A stretch of DNA of 64,000 nucleotides from HGM10611 sp964384805. GTDB taxonomy: Bacteria > Bacillota_I > Bacilli_A > ML615J-28 > CAG-313. The DNA is taken from NCBI GenBank assembly GCA_964384805.1, contig CAYLLO010000001.1, positions 1 to 64,000 of the forward strand, given 5' to 3'. The notes beneath the pieces are model-generated. The model ran no database searches and was not told the DNA's origin. It saw only the letters and a list, made by a program, of their open reading frames with translations. This document shows positions 55,661 to 64,000 of this stretch, in pieces; positions within the stretch are counted from its first letter, which is position 1, and every line of letters begins with the position of its first letter. A program made the position numbers and the translations under genes.

Positions 55661-56147
55661 TTTTATAATTCCTTTCTATAAATTCTTTAATAAGATTTCT
55701 TGCCCGTTCTAATCGTTTCTTTACTGCAGATTCAGAAATTTTTAGGATATTAGAAATATCTTTTATTTTCATATCATCATAATAATGAAGAATTATAATT
55801 GTTTTATACTTTTCTGGTAAAGTATCCACGATTTTAGATAAATCATAGGGCAATTCTTCTTTATTTTTTGTTGGAATATTAATTATATAATCGTTATTTT
55901 TAATCACTTTTTTATATGAATATGACTTAACAAAATTAATAGATTCATTTATTGTAACTCTAATTAAGAAATATTTAATATGTTCGTTTGACTCAAACTT
56001 TTTATTAGATTCTAAAAGAGCAACATAAGCATTTTGCATTATGTCAATTGAATCTTCTTTATTTTTTGTGTAACCATATGCTATATATAATAGTTCTTTC
56101 GCAAACTCATTATATATCAACTCAAATTGCTTTTCCGATATTTTCAT
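55653..56147 (-). CDS. ECF-type RNA polymerase sigma factor
   Basis: This sigma-70 family factor of about 164 residues has region 2 (FAKELLYIAYGYTKNKEDSIDIMQNAYVALLE) and region 4 (LPEKYKTIIILHYYDDMKIKDISNILKISESAVKKRLERAR) with an intact helix-turn-helix; regions 1 and 3 are absent. The ATG eight bases after AAAGGA is chosen over an earlier one that lies too close. The stop TGA is followed by TAA and overlaps the partner gene start. Regulon unknown. Confidence 0.92.
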   Translation of the reverse strand: MKISEKQFELIYNEFAKELLYIAYGYTKNKEDSIDIMQNAYVALLESNKKFESNEHIKYFLIRVTINESINFVKSYSYKKVIKNNDYIINIPTKNKEELPYDLSKIVDTLPEKYKTIIILHYYDDMKIKDISNILKISESAVKKRLERARNLIKEFIERNYKND

Positions 56148-56153
56148 AATCAT

Positions 56154-56766
56154 AATCCTTTCACTTATAATACAATTGAACTATAAAAAGGTGACATTCT
56201 TTTTTATAAAATTTTATCATTAATATTTTATTATCCATTAAAAGTTTAAATCATTAATAATTTAGTTAAACACCTGTGTCTTAACAAAGTTTTAAAGTAA
56301 AAAGTATTTTGTTAATAAAAAAAACTATTATTCTAAAAAATAAAATTTGTAAATAATTGAATAATAGTTTTTTTAGTTATTTAAAATACTTTATAAAGTT
56401 TTAAAAATCAATGTATTAAAGTCATATAATAAAGAAATTAAAAAATTTAAAACATAATTAATAAATAATGCAAATTTAGTTTTATTTTTATATCCACTTA
56501 TTATTGATTTAATACCACTGACATATTCAAAAAAATTCTTTAAAAATATGAAATCAATACTATATTTTTTCAAGTCTAGAAAAATAATAATAAAATATTA
56601 TAATAATCATGTCGTTTAATATTTTATCTATTTATATTTGTTATTTTGTCATTTTTTATATTATTAATAGACTTTAATTTTAATATTGAAAATATCATTA
56701 CTATATATAAAATTAGCTCTATTTCTATAATCTATCTTGAGTAGTTCATAAAAAATTTTACTTAAC
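56154..56766. other. AT-rich interval between engB and the sigma operon
   Basis: About 600 bases hold one strong terminator (56319-56374) and no convincing gene. A frame of about 60 codons at 56391-56573 (minus) begins with TTG and lacks a ribosome site, so it is not called. The part near 56154-56260 should contain the sigma operon promoter, but no clear SigA or ECF boxes were seen. Confidence 0.5.
56319..56374 (-). terminator. Terminator region after engB
   Basis: A perfect 15-bp inverted repeat, AAAAAACTATTATTC / GAATAATAGTTTTTT, with a 25-nt loop. The A/T runs at both ends allow action in either direction. Confidence 0.75.
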
Positions 56767-57351
56767 CTAATTTAATTTATTTTCGATAAAACTCCATACT
56801 TTATCAATTCCATAACTCGTTTCAGAAGAGATGACTAATAAATCATCAACTTCTTGCATTTTCAACTTTTCTAATACCTGTTTACGATGACGTGGAATTA
56901 AGGTTTTACCAATTTTATCAACTTTTGTCGCAACAACTTTGACTGGTAAATTAAAATGCTTTAAGTACTCATACATTAAAACATCATCATCACTAGGTTC
57001 ATGACGAATATCAATTATTAAAAATATAGCTTTTAATTGTTGACTATGATCAAAATAATCTTCAATCATCTTTCCATAATCTAAGCGATTTTGAATTAAT
57101 TGTTTAGCATAACCATATCCAGGAACATCAACAAAGAACATTTGATCATTGATATTATAAAAATTAATTGTTTGGGTTTTTCCAGGTTTACTAGAAGTAT
57201 AGGCTAAATTTTTTCGACCTGTCAAAGCGTTAATAAAACTACTTTTACCTACATTAGAACGACCAATAAACATAAAATTAGGATATTTATCTTTAGGGTA
57301 TCCTTTACTATTAACAGCACTAATCTGATAAACAGCTTTGTTTATTTTCAT
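56767..57351 (-). CDS. engB: Ribosome-biogenesis GTPase EngB (YsxC)
   Basis: EngB is an essential GTPase for late 50S assembly. The 194-residue protein has G1 GRSNVGKSSF, switch-I KPGKTQTINFY, G3 DVPGYGYA, G4 ATKVDK and G5 ISSET. In B. subtilis ysxC lies upstream of hem genes, spoVID and ysxE; here the same neighbours remain but a sigma factor operon replaces the hem genes. Confidence 0.97.
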   Translation of the reverse strand: MKINKAVYQISAVNSKGYPKDKYPNFMFIGRSNVGKSSFINALTGRKNLAYTSSKPGKTQTINFYNINDQMFFVDVPGYGYAKQLIQNRLDYGKMIEDYFDHSQQLKAIFLIIDIRHEPSDDDVLMYEYLKHFNLPVKVVATKVDKIGKTLIPRHRKQVLEKLKMQEVDDLLVISSETSYGIDKVWSFIENKLN

Positions 57352-57535
57352 AAAACACCTCCATTTTATTTACTGAATTATAAAAAAACAAGTTTTATAG
57401 CATTATTTATTATACAAACTTTCTATAACATAGATATCGTGAATAATTATTAAATATAATCAATTTCTCCTAGATACTTGCTTTTGGGCAATTATTTAAC
57501 AACTTTGTTTAATAAAACAATAAAGAAGAAAGAAA

Positions 57536-57556
57536 GAGACTGTTTACAGTCTCATA
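57536..57556 (-). terminator. Terminator of rnpB
   Basis: Stem GAGACTG / CAGTCTC with a four-base loop, followed on the minus strand by TTTCTTTCTTC. Confidence 0.85.
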
Positions 57557-57997
57557 ATTTTATTATAATAATAAGCCATATTCTGTAGCCCTTTCGGGTG
57601 GTAATCATTTATCTCATGTTATAATAACATGCAACATCTCAGTTCGGTATATTCCCGGATGTCATGCCCCTACCAAATTTGGGTTGCTAGCTTGAGGGGT
57701 TTACCCGTTCCATTTTTTCGTTTCCGAAAAACTCGTTTCTGTGGCACTTTATGAACCGAATCATATCTTTATTTTTTATTTTTTTGAAAGCGTATTTTTT
57801 TATGGAAGGAGTCTCCTTCTTCTAAATTTTATATTTTATTAAATTGTGAGACTTAGATTCTAAGTTCGCCGTCAGTCTTAGAGACTGCCCTAACTTATTT
57901 TTTCGTTAGGCACAAACACTACAAACATCACAGTTTGTGCTAGTATGGACTTTCCTAACAATTTTTAAAATTGCTCGATTACCTATTATAATAAAAC
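57557..57997 (-). ncRNA. rnpB: RNase P RNA, Bacillus (type B) class
   Basis: This is the catalytic RNA that trims the 5' ends of pre-tRNAs. On the minus strand conserved elements are in order: GGTAATCG, GTTAGGAAAGTCCATACTAGCAC, GGGCAGTC then GACGGC, AGTGCCACAGAAACGA, GGAACGGGTAAACCCCTC, AACCCAAATTTGGTAGGGG, and ACAGAATATGGCTTA. A 13-bp P1 helix pairs 57558-57570 with 57984-57996 and sets the approximate ends. The layout aligns with B. subtilis P RNA. The 5' end almost touches the pnp stop. Confidence 0.96.
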
Positions 57998-58000
57998 TTA

Positions 58001-60139
58001 TTAGTTTTCCTTTTCTTCCTTTTTATTGTTAGTAGTAATTGCATCTTTTCGAGAAAGCATTACTTTACCTTTTTCGTCAAAGCCAATAACTTTAACTATT
58101 ATTTCATCACCTTCACGAACAACATCTTCTACTTTTTCAACTCTAGTGGTATCTAAATTAGAGATATGCACTAATCCTTCATATCCTGGCCATAATTCAA
58201 CAAAACATCCAAATTTCATATTTTTAACAACTGTGGCTTGATAAATTTCACCAACCTTAGCTTCTTTAGTAAGAGCTTCAATTTTAGCAATGGCTTTATC
58301 AATCCATTCAGTTTCAGAATGCATTACAAATACACGTCCATCTTGTTCTATATCAATCTTAACTTCATTACATTCCTTAATAATGTCTTGAATAATTTTT
58401 CCACCAGAACCAATAACATCACGGATTTTATCAGGATTAATGTGAATCAATTTTACTTTAGGGGCAAACGGACTAAGTTCTTTTCTTGTTTCAGAAATGG
58501 TGTTCATCATATGTTTTAAAATTTGCATTCTTCCTAGTTTAGCTTGCGCTAAAGCTTCTTTTAAGATTTCTTTTGTTATTCCGCGAATTTTAATATCCAT
58601 TTGTAAAGCAGTAATACCATTTTTAGTACCAGCAACTTTAAAATCCATGTCCCCATAATGATCCTCTAGTCCTTGAATATCTGTTAAAATAGTATATTTA
58701 TCGCCATCACTGATAAGTCCCATTGCGATACCAGCAACTGGAGCCTTAATAGGAACACCTGCTGCCATTAATGCTAAAGTTCCTGCACAAATTGAAGCTT
58801 GTGATGATGAACCATTAGACTCTAAAATTTCACTAACTACACGAATCGTATAAGGGAATTCATCTTCACTTGGAATTACTTGTAATAAAGCTCTTTCTCC
58901 TAAAGCCCCATGCCCAATTTCACGCCGTCCTGGTGAACCATATCTACCAGTTGACCCAACTGAAAATTGAGGAAAATTATAATGTAACATAAATCTCTTA
59001 CTATCTTCTACACCTAATCCATCAATAATTTGAAATTCACTAATTGAACCTAATGTTACTACAGATAATGCTTGAGTTTGTCCTCTTGTAAATAAAGATG
59101 AACCATGTGTTCTTTCAAAAATATCTATTCTTGAAGAAAGTGGTCGAATTTCGTCAACTGCTCTACCATCTGGACGAATTTTATCATGGGTAATTAACCT
59201 ACGAACCTCAGTAGCAGTTATTTGTTCTAACAACATATTTACATATGAAATTTTTTTAGGTAATTCTAAATCACCAATCCATTTTTCTTCAAAATGTTTA
59301 ACAGTATTGGTAATAATTGTATCACAAGCATCTTGGCGAGCTAATTTTTCATGGATAGAGATTGCCGCTACTAAGTCATCTTTAGCGAACTCATTAACTT
59401 CATTAACGATTTCTTCAGGAATACTGAATAAATCAACCTCCATCTTTGGTTTACCAATAGCTTTAACAATTTTTTCTTCAAACGCAACTAAACGTTTGAT
59501 TTCTTCATGACCAAACATTAATGCTTCTAACATATCTTCTTCACTTACTTGTTTTGCACCAGCCTCAACCATGTTAATAGCATCTTTAGTTCCGGCAATT
59601 GTCAAATTAATATCTGATTGTTCTAATTGTTCAACAGTAGGATTTAAAATTAACTCCCCGTTTATGCGACCAACTACAACTCCTGCAATAGGCCCTTCAA
59701 ATGGAATATCAGATATACTTAATGCTATACTTGAACCAAGCATTGCAGCCATAGCTGCTGAATAATCTGGATTGGCACACATTACCATATTTACCACTTG
59801 AACTTCGTTACGAAATCCATCGGCAAACAAAGGTCTAATAGGGCGATCTATTAAACGAGAAACTAATGTTTCATGTTCAGTAGGACGACCTTCTCTTTTT
59901 AAGAATCCTCCAGGAATTTTACCACCTGCATATAGTCTTTCTTGGTACAAAACTGTTAAAGGAAAAAAATCAGTATCTAATGTATTTTTACTACCAACTG
60001 CAGCAGATAATACTGCAGTATCATTATATCTGACTAAACATGCACCACTTGCTTGTTTAGCAAGTTCACCGATTTCAATAATAAATTTTCGTTCTTCACC
60101 TTTACAATTTTGAACATACTCAAAAACTTGTTTTTCCAT
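58001..60139 (-). CDS. pnp: Polyribonucleotide nucleotidyltransferase (PNPase)
   Basis: PNPase degrades RNA 3' to 5' phosphorolytically and takes part in mRNA turnover. The 712-residue product has two RNase PH domains (the second with SSGSSQASICAGTLALMAAG-like active-site sequence), a linking helical domain, KH (IRDVIGSGGKIIQDI) and S1 (GEIYQATVVKNMKFGCFVEL) domains. ATG at 60139 follows GAGGTG. The leader holds a perfect ACTATAGC / GCTATAGT hairpin at 60160-60179 that could be a processing or regulatory site. Confidence 0.98.
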   Translation of the reverse strand: MEKQVFEYVQNCKGEERKFIIEIGELAKQASGACLVRYNDTAVLSAAVGSKNTLDTDFFPLTVLYQERLYAGGKIPGGFLKREGRPTEHETLVSRLIDRPIRPLFADGFRNEVQVVNMVMCANPDYSAAMAAMLGSSIALSISDIPFEGPIAGVVVGRINGELILNPTVEQLEQSDINLTIAGTKDAINMVEAGAKQVSEEDMLEALMFGHEEIKRLVAFEEKIVKAIGKPKMEVDLFSIPEEIVNEVNEFAKDDLVAAISIHEKLARQDACDTIITNTVKHFEEKWIGDLELPKKISYVNMLLEQITATEVRRLITHDKIRPDGRAVDEIRPLSSRIDIFERTHGSSLFTRGQTQALSVVTLGSISEFQIIDGLGVEDSKRFMLHYNFPQFSVGSTGRYGSPGRREIGHGALGERALLQVIPSEDEFPYTIRVVSEILESNGSSSQASICAGTLALMAAGVPIKAPVAGIAMGLISDGDKYTILTDIQGLEDHYGDMDFKVAGTKNGITALQMDIKIRGITKEILKEALAQAKLGRMQILKHMMNTISETRKELSPFAPKVKLIHINPDKIRDVIGSGGKIIQDIIKECNEVKIDIEQDGRVFVMHSETEWIDKAIAKIEALTKEAKVGEIYQATVVKNMKFGCFVELWPGYEGLVHISNLDTTRVEKVEDVVREGDEIIVKVIGFDEKGKVMLSRKDAITTNNKKEEKEN

Positions 60140-60159
60140 AATACACCTCATTTCCTAAA

Positions 60160-60179
60160 ACTATAGCCCTTGCTATAGT
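60160..60179 (-). promoter_or_regulatory. Leader hairpin of pnp
   Basis: An 8-bp perfect stem with a four-base loop lies 20 nt upstream of the pnp start and has no T-run after it. A TATAAT at 60203-60208 lies upstream. In enterobacteria a pnp leader stem mediates autocontrol; a similar role here is only suggested by position. Confidence 0.4.
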
Positions 60180-60241
60180 CAACAAATTTTTCTTTGTATA
60201 TAATTATATAAACCAATTTCTTGGGAATTTTTTTAAAAAAT

Positions 60242-60266
60242 ATTGAGGCACATAACGTGCCTCAAT
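60242..60266 (-). terminator. Terminator after rpsO
   Basis: A perfect 10-bp stem ATTGAGGCAC / GTGCCTCAAT with a five-base loop, followed on the minus strand by six T. Confidence 0.93.
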
Positions 60267-60271
60267 AGCGC

Positions 60272-60544
60272 TTATTTTCTTAAACCTAATTTGGCAATCA
60301 ATTCACGATATCTTTGAACATCCTTATTTTTTAAATAAGTTAGTAAGTTACGACGATGTCCTACTTTTTTAAGTAGTCCACGTCGAGTGTGGAAATCATG
60401 AGTATGAACTTTTAAATGTTCATTAATACGATCAATTTCCGCAGATAAAATCGCAATTTGAACTTCTGGAGAACCAGTATCTCCTTCAGCACGTTTAAAT
60501 TGATTAATAAGTGCAGCTTTTTCTTCTTTGTTAATGCAAGCCAT
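60272..60544 (-). CDS. rpsO: Ribosomal protein uS15
   Basis: uS15 organises the central domain of 16S rRNA. The 90-residue product has GDTGSPEVQIAILSAEIDRINEHLK, HDFHTRRGLLKKVGHRRNLLTYL and RYRELIAKLGLRK, fully typical. It has its own promoter and a leader of about 100 nt, and a strong terminator separates it from pnp. Confidence 0.98.
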   Translation of the reverse strand: MACINKEEKAALINQFKRAEGDTGSPEVQIAILSAEIDRINEHLKVHTHDFHTRRGLLKKVGHRRNLLTYLKNKDVQRYRELIAKLGLRK

Positions 60545-60649
60545 TTCAACTTCTCCTTTTCATTATTCCTATAACCGAGTAGTACGTATCTAAATAATAT
60601 TTTTTATTTAAATTGGAGTAATCGCAAAACTTTGTCACAGGTCTTACAT

Positions 60650-60678
60650 ATTATAACATTTTTTACTGAATAAATCAA
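60650..60678 (-). promoter_or_regulatory. SigA-type promoter of rpsO
   Basis: TTGATT and TATAAT separated by 17 bp. The predicted leader (about 60545-60643) includes GACCTGTGACAAAG and could carry an S15 autoregulatory fold, but no specific consensus was matched. Confidence 0.8.
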
Positions 60679-60683
60679 GCAAA

Positions 60684-61625
60684 TTATAAAGTATTGTTTA
60701 GGACTAAATATGCTCTATTCTTATCACATTCAATTTGTTTGTGAAAATCCTTAATATTTTCAAATTTTTTTTCTTCACGTAAATATTCGATTAATTCTAT
60801 TGAAATTTCTTTACCATATAAATTCGATTTAAAATTTTCTTCAATAATATGAATTTCATAACTTAAGTTTTCATAATAGTTGAATGAAGGATTGTGACCA
60901 ATATTACAGATTGCAAAAAATTTTTGTCCATCAATTATACATTTTCCTGCATACACTCCTTCTTTAAGATGAGGATAAGACCGATTTAATCTTAAATTAG
61001 CAGTTGGAACTTTGATTTTTTCACCTATATTACGCCCATGTACTACTATTCCTTTAATAGTGTAGTAATATCCTAATAAATCATTAGCTTTTTGTAAATC
61101 GCCTTCATTCAACATTTTCTTTATTAATGATGAACCAATTTTTTGATTATCAATTATCATTTCTGGAATAATATTAACATTAATTTTATATTCTGAATCA
61201 GTTATAATACTATTAGATATACCTTCGCCACGAAAACCATAATGAAAATCAAAGCCAACTACCACTTCTTTTACTCTTAGCCCAATTAAAATTTTTTGGA
61301 CAAAATCTTTATGCGACATTTTAGATAAGTAATTATCAAAAGTAATAATAATTAGGTAATCAAAATGATACTTGCTAATTAGTTCACATTTTTCTTCTAG
61401 TGATAACAAACTAACATATGTTTGATCTTTATTTATTACTTTATCAGGATGTGGTTCAAAAGTTATAATAGCGCTTTTTAAATTCTTTTTTTGGGCTATT
61501 TTTAAAGTTTCATTAAATAATTTTTGGTGAGCAAGATGTACACCATCAAATTCGCCAATTGTAGCAACAAGATTATTCATAATAGAATTATAGTCTAAAA
61601 TTGAATTTATTTTTATTATTTCCAT
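60684..61625 (-). CDS. ribF: Bifunctional riboflavin kinase / FAD synthetase
   Basis: RibF turns riboflavin into FMN and FAD. The 313-residue protein has an N-terminal nucleotidyltransferase domain with GEFDGVHLAHQKL, VGFDFHYGFRGEG and IGSSLIKK, and a C-terminal kinase domain with VVHGRNIGEKIKVPTANL and GVYAGKC. It overlaps truB by 10 nt. Confidence 0.96.
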   Translation of the reverse strand: MEIIKINSILDYNSIMNNLVATIGEFDGVHLAHQKLFNETLKIAQKKNLKSAIITFEPHPDKVINKDQTYVSLLSLEEKCELISKYHFDYLIIITFDNYLSKMSHKDFVQKILIGLRVKEVVVGFDFHYGFRGEGISNSIITDSEYKINVNIIPEMIIDNQKIGSSLIKKMLNEGDLQKANDLLGYYYTIKGIVVHGRNIGEKIKVPTANLRLNRSYPHLKEGVYAGKCIIDGQKFFAICNIGHNPSFNYYENLSYEIHIIEENFKSNLYGKEISIELIEYLREEKKFENIKDFHKQIECDKNRAYLVLNNTL

Positions 61626-62503
61626 ACTCGTACCGCTCTATAAAACTTCACATTATTTTCTTCACAATATTCATATATTGCAATTAATTTATCATCCACA
61701 ATAGCAGCAAATCTATTATATTGTTTATAAAATGTCTTTAAAGATATCTTCATACCATTACTTAGTTTGTGAAAAAGTTCCGAATTTTTTGAAACATTAA
61801 TTTTTTCAATACCACATATAGCATCTTTCATATTAATTAAAGTATATTCGCCATTCTGTATATCTTCTATTTTTTTTGAATCTTCTAATTTGAACACACC
61901 ACTTTGTAAACGCAATAAACTTCCCATTGTACAAGGAATTCCCAAACGAATTCCAATATCATGGCACAAAGATCTAATATATGTACCTTTAGAAACAGTA
62001 ACGTCAAACTGAAGTGAAAAATACTTTTCTCCGCTAATTAATTGTTTATCAATTTGAAAATCAAATATCTCAATTTCACGTGGTTCTATTTTAACTTCTT
62101 GATGCTTTAATGCATATTCATACAATTTTTTACCATTAACTTTAAGAGCAGAATAAATAGGCGGCATTTGTAATTGCTTACCTTTGAAACTATTAATAGT
62201 GTCAAATAAAAAATCTATATCTATTTGTGGTTTTTTTTCTTCCCTTAGAACTTGTCCAGTTATATCATAAGTATCTGTTTCAATACCTATGATTAATTCA
62301 CAACGATATTTTTTAATATCTGTTTCTAAAAATTGAACAAGTTTAGTAGCTTGATTAAGACAAATTACTAGTACTCCCTCAGCATTAGGATCTAAAGTTC
62401 CTGTATGCCCTACTTGTTTGGTATTAAAAATTCGCCGTATTTTATTTACCACGTCATGACTTGTCATTCCTTTAGTTTTATATACATTGATAATTCCATT
62501 CAT
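61616..62503 (-). CDS. truB: tRNA pseudouridine-55 synthase TruB
   Basis: TruB makes the pseudouridine of the T-loop in tRNAs. The 295-residue protein has GMTSHDVVNKIRR, the catalytic GHTGTLDPNAEGVL, QMPPIYSALKVNGKKLYEYA and VSKGTYIRSLCHDIG. It is upstream of and overlaps ribF; truB-ribF-rpsO-pnp is the usual Firmicute order. Confidence 0.97.
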   Translation of the reverse strand: MNGIINVYKTKGMTSHDVVNKIRRIFNTKQVGHTGTLDPNAEGVLVICLNQATKLVQFLETDIKKYRCELIIGIETDTYDITGQVLREEKKPQIDIDFLFDTINSFKGKQLQMPPIYSALKVNGKKLYEYALKHQEVKIEPREIEIFDFQIDKQLISGEKYFSLQFDVTVSKGTYIRSLCHDIGIRLGIPCTMGSLLRLQSGVFKLEDSKKIEDIQNGEYTLINMKDAICGIEKINVSKNSELFHKLSNGMKISLKTFYKQYNRFAAIVDDKLIAIYEYCEENNVKFYRAVRVWK

Positions 62504-62512
62504 ATAATACTC

Positions 62513-63304
62513 CTACTCACTAAAGAATTTCATAATTAAAACTCCTAAAGTACAAATAAAAACTTTAAAAAAGATATTCAAATCGTATGCCCATACTTCA
62601 CGTATAAATATCAATATTGTTCCTAATAATAATCCTAAACAAAATTTTAAAAAAATCAATTCATTTTTTTTAATAATTTTTTTAATTATTTTAGCAAAAA
62701 CAATAGCCCCTATAACAAATGAAATAATAAAGATTAAACAATTATAAACCGAACTTCTGGGAGGTGTCATAGTAAAAATTTGAAAAATATCAGAAAAACT
62801 ATCAATAATAATTTGATAAATTCCTAATGTCAAAAGTAATAAACTTCCGCTTATTCCCGGCATAATAAAGGCAAAGGACGATAATATTCCACCCAAAATT
62901 AAAACTAATATACTAAAGTTATTAGTCGAATTTTGAGACAATATTTCAGGAATTAAAGAAAGCAGTATTCCAAACATAATAATTAATAAATCGACAACTT
63001 TATTAGGTAATGTCTTGCGAATTATACTAATTAATCCGCCTATAGTTAATCCTAAGAAAAATATTTTTAGAATTGATTCATAGTTTTCAAAAATCAAAGA
63101 CATTCCCATAATACATAAAATAATACCTAGAATAATACCTAATATAAATAAAAAATTCTTAATTATAATTTTAGGATTATAAAATTTTTCGATTACTTCT
63201 AACATACTATCATAAGAATTAAGAAACATCGCTACTAACGCACTACAAACGCCCGGAATAGTAAAAGAAACACCTATTAAAAAACCTTTAGCAAATTGTT
63301 TCAT
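62513..63304 (-). CDS. DUF368 membrane protein
   Basis: This 263-residue polytopic membrane protein has the two DUF368 signatures: GVSFTIPGVCSALVAMFL near the N-terminus and FIMPGISGSLLLLTLGIY in the middle, the two halves of an inverted structural repeat. About eight helices. DUF368 proteins were recently linked to undecaprenyl phosphate translocation in some bacteria; that role is from family knowledge and not shown here. It lies 10 nt upstream of truB and may share its transcript. Confidence 0.88.
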   Translation of the reverse strand: MKQFAKGFLIGVSFTIPGVCSALVAMFLNSYDSMLEVIEKFYNPKIIIKNFLFILGIILGIILCIMGMSLIFENYESILKIFFLGLTIGGLISIIRKTLPNKVVDLLIIMFGILLSLIPEILSQNSTNNFSILVLILGGILSSFAFIMPGISGSLLLLTLGIYQIIIDSFSDIFQIFTMTPPRSSVYNCLIFIISFVIGAIVFAKIIKKIIKKNELIFLKFCLGLLLGTILIFIREVWAYDLNIFFKVFICTLGVLIMKFFSE

Positions 63305-63416
63305 AAATTTGAATAATTACTTTTTTTATTTTATCATAATATATTTTTTTTTGCAAATTATTCTTCCTCCATATCGTATTGAATAATATGCAAAAATAGA
63401 TTAGTTTATGTTATTC

Positions 63417-64000
63417 TTAATTAAAATTATTAATTGCATTTATTATAAACGGACATACCATCATTATTATAAAGATAAGAATTAAACCAACTATGTAATT
63501 AAAAATACGTTTTTTAGCTAATTCTTTTTCTTCCATTTTAACTGCTAAAATTAACTTAGCTCCCATATAAATACTCCAAATACCTGATGTAATAATCAAG
63601 AGAACAATAAAAATTGTCTGTTGATTATTAATAATTTCTTTAAATTCTGTTTCTACTTTATCTATATTTGTATCAATAAATTTAGTTTCCAATAATCCAC
63701 AATTTATACATTCATATATTTGTTTTAATTGATTATTAATAATTAATTCTTCTTTTAAAATATAATAATGATCGGAGGCTGAAATATTACTTTCATAATA
63801 ATAATTACATCTTTTACATCTAAATTCTCTAATACCTTCTTTGTCACATGTCGCTTTAGAAATAACTTTGCTTTCAAAATCATGACCTAAAGCTGTAATT
63901 ATTTCTATACCTTCTTCCATTCCACAGTTTATGCATACCTTAAATAAGCCTCCATTTTCGGTACAACTCACCTTTTTAACAACTTCATTTATACAATGGC
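63417..64000 (-). CDS. Partial Cys-rich protein with a C-terminal membrane region
   Basis: The frame is open to the window edge, so its N-terminus is missing. It reads through repeated motifs of the form CTENG...CINCG...ALGHDF and ATCDKEG...CKRC...SASDHYY, paired-Cys modules alternating with a His-containing linker, then another CINCG. Two hydrophobic helices follow (about 60 and 20 residues before the C-terminus), separated by a basic segment KMEEKELAKKR. The Cys modules resemble those in the N-terminal part of the GH5 lipoprotein at the start of the window. Function unknown; zinc binding or cell-surface placement is possible. Confidence 0.75.
   Translation of the reverse strand, partial: HCINEVVKKVSCTENGGLFKVCINCGMEEGIEIITALGHDFESKVISKATCDKEGIREFRCKRCNYYYESNISASDHYYILKEELIINNQLKQIYECINCGLLETKFIDTNIDKVETEFKEIINNQQTIFIVLLIITSGIWSIYMGAKLILAVKMEEKELAKKRIFNYIVGLILIFIIMMVCPFIINAINNFN

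Noticed and set aside
56391..56573. Minus-strand frame of 60 codons downstream of engB
   Set aside because: TTG start, no ribosome site, biased AT-rich composition, and it lies between a terminator and intergenic DNA.
57985..57990. TATAAT just before rnpB as its -10 box
   Set aside because: This sequence is the 5' strand of the 13-bp P1 helix, so it is inside the RNA rather than its promoter.
60545..60643. Confirmed S15 leader
   Set aside because: The length and position fit, but no specific consensus or pseudoknot could be matched by eye.
1..64000. CRISPR array, tRNA or rRNA genes, prophage
   Set aside because: No evenly spaced direct repeats, no cloverleaf sequences, no rRNA motifs and no phage structural genes were seen.

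Overview
The window is AT-rich chromosomal DNA (roughly 30% G+C by eye) from a low-GC, endospore-forming member of the Bacilli, most like the Erysipelotrichales or a related anaerobic lineage. Evidence for Firmicute ancestry is the T-box before valS, the THI-box before thiT, a type-B RNase P RNA, and an L27 precursor with a Prp-type leader. Evidence for sporulation is spoIIM, dacB-spmA-spmB, spoIVFA-spoIVFB, a spoVD-type PBP, spoVID and ysxE. Blocks of gene order match Bacillus subtilis: lepA-hemW, spoIIM-xerD-deoB, mutS-mutL-miaA, valS-folC-radC-spoIVFAB-rplU-prp-rpmA-obg, spoVD-murE-mraY-murD, engB near spoVID-ysxE, and truB-ribF-rpsO-pnp. MurE keeps an Arg in its DNxR motif, which points to a meso-DAP cell wall.

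Layout. 1-4.3 kb: a secreted GH5 glycosidase lipoprotein and the TldD/TldE protease pair. 4.3-5.6 kb: a TPP-riboswitch-controlled thiamine S-component and an unknown gene. 5.6-12.5 kb (+): lepA, hemW, spoIIM, xerD, deoB and a hydrolase. 13.2-45.2 kb (-): a PHP phosphatase, a degenerate Fic-like protein, queH, PAP2, a pseudouridine synthase, dacB-spmAB, mismatch repair, obg/L27/L21, ppdK, trxA, spoIVFAB, radC, valS-folC, an NAD module and the lower part of the dcw cluster. 45.2-46.9 kb (+): a decayed IS110-family element inserted between murE and spoVD. 46.9-51.6 kb: spoVD, a mutarotase-like gene, rsmH, rpmF and yceD. 51.7-52.1 kb: an IS30 remnant with terminal repeats. 52.3-57.4 kb: spoVID-ysxE, an ECF sigma factor with a membrane partner, and engB. 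57.5-64 kb (-): rnpB, pnp, rpsO, ribF, truB, a DUF368 protein and a partial Cys-rich protein.

Most notable observations. (1) A Fic-fold protein has lost its catalytic motif, carries a C-terminal winged helix and ends in DDDDLPF, a near copy of the Firmicute SSB C-terminal tip; this is my best candidate for an undescribed system. (2) A GltD-like Fe-S/flavin oxidoreductase is fused to NadD and sits directly upstream of a two-domain NadE whose glutaminase Cys is Gly. (3) The IS110 element keeps a structured noncoding leader of about 230 nt where an IS110 bridge RNA would be encoded. (4) UGA is a rare stop, and in all three confident genes that use it an in-frame UAA follows at once.

Limits: everything was read by eye. 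Motif and synteny calls are firm, while boundaries of RNAs, insertion elements and promoters are approximate.
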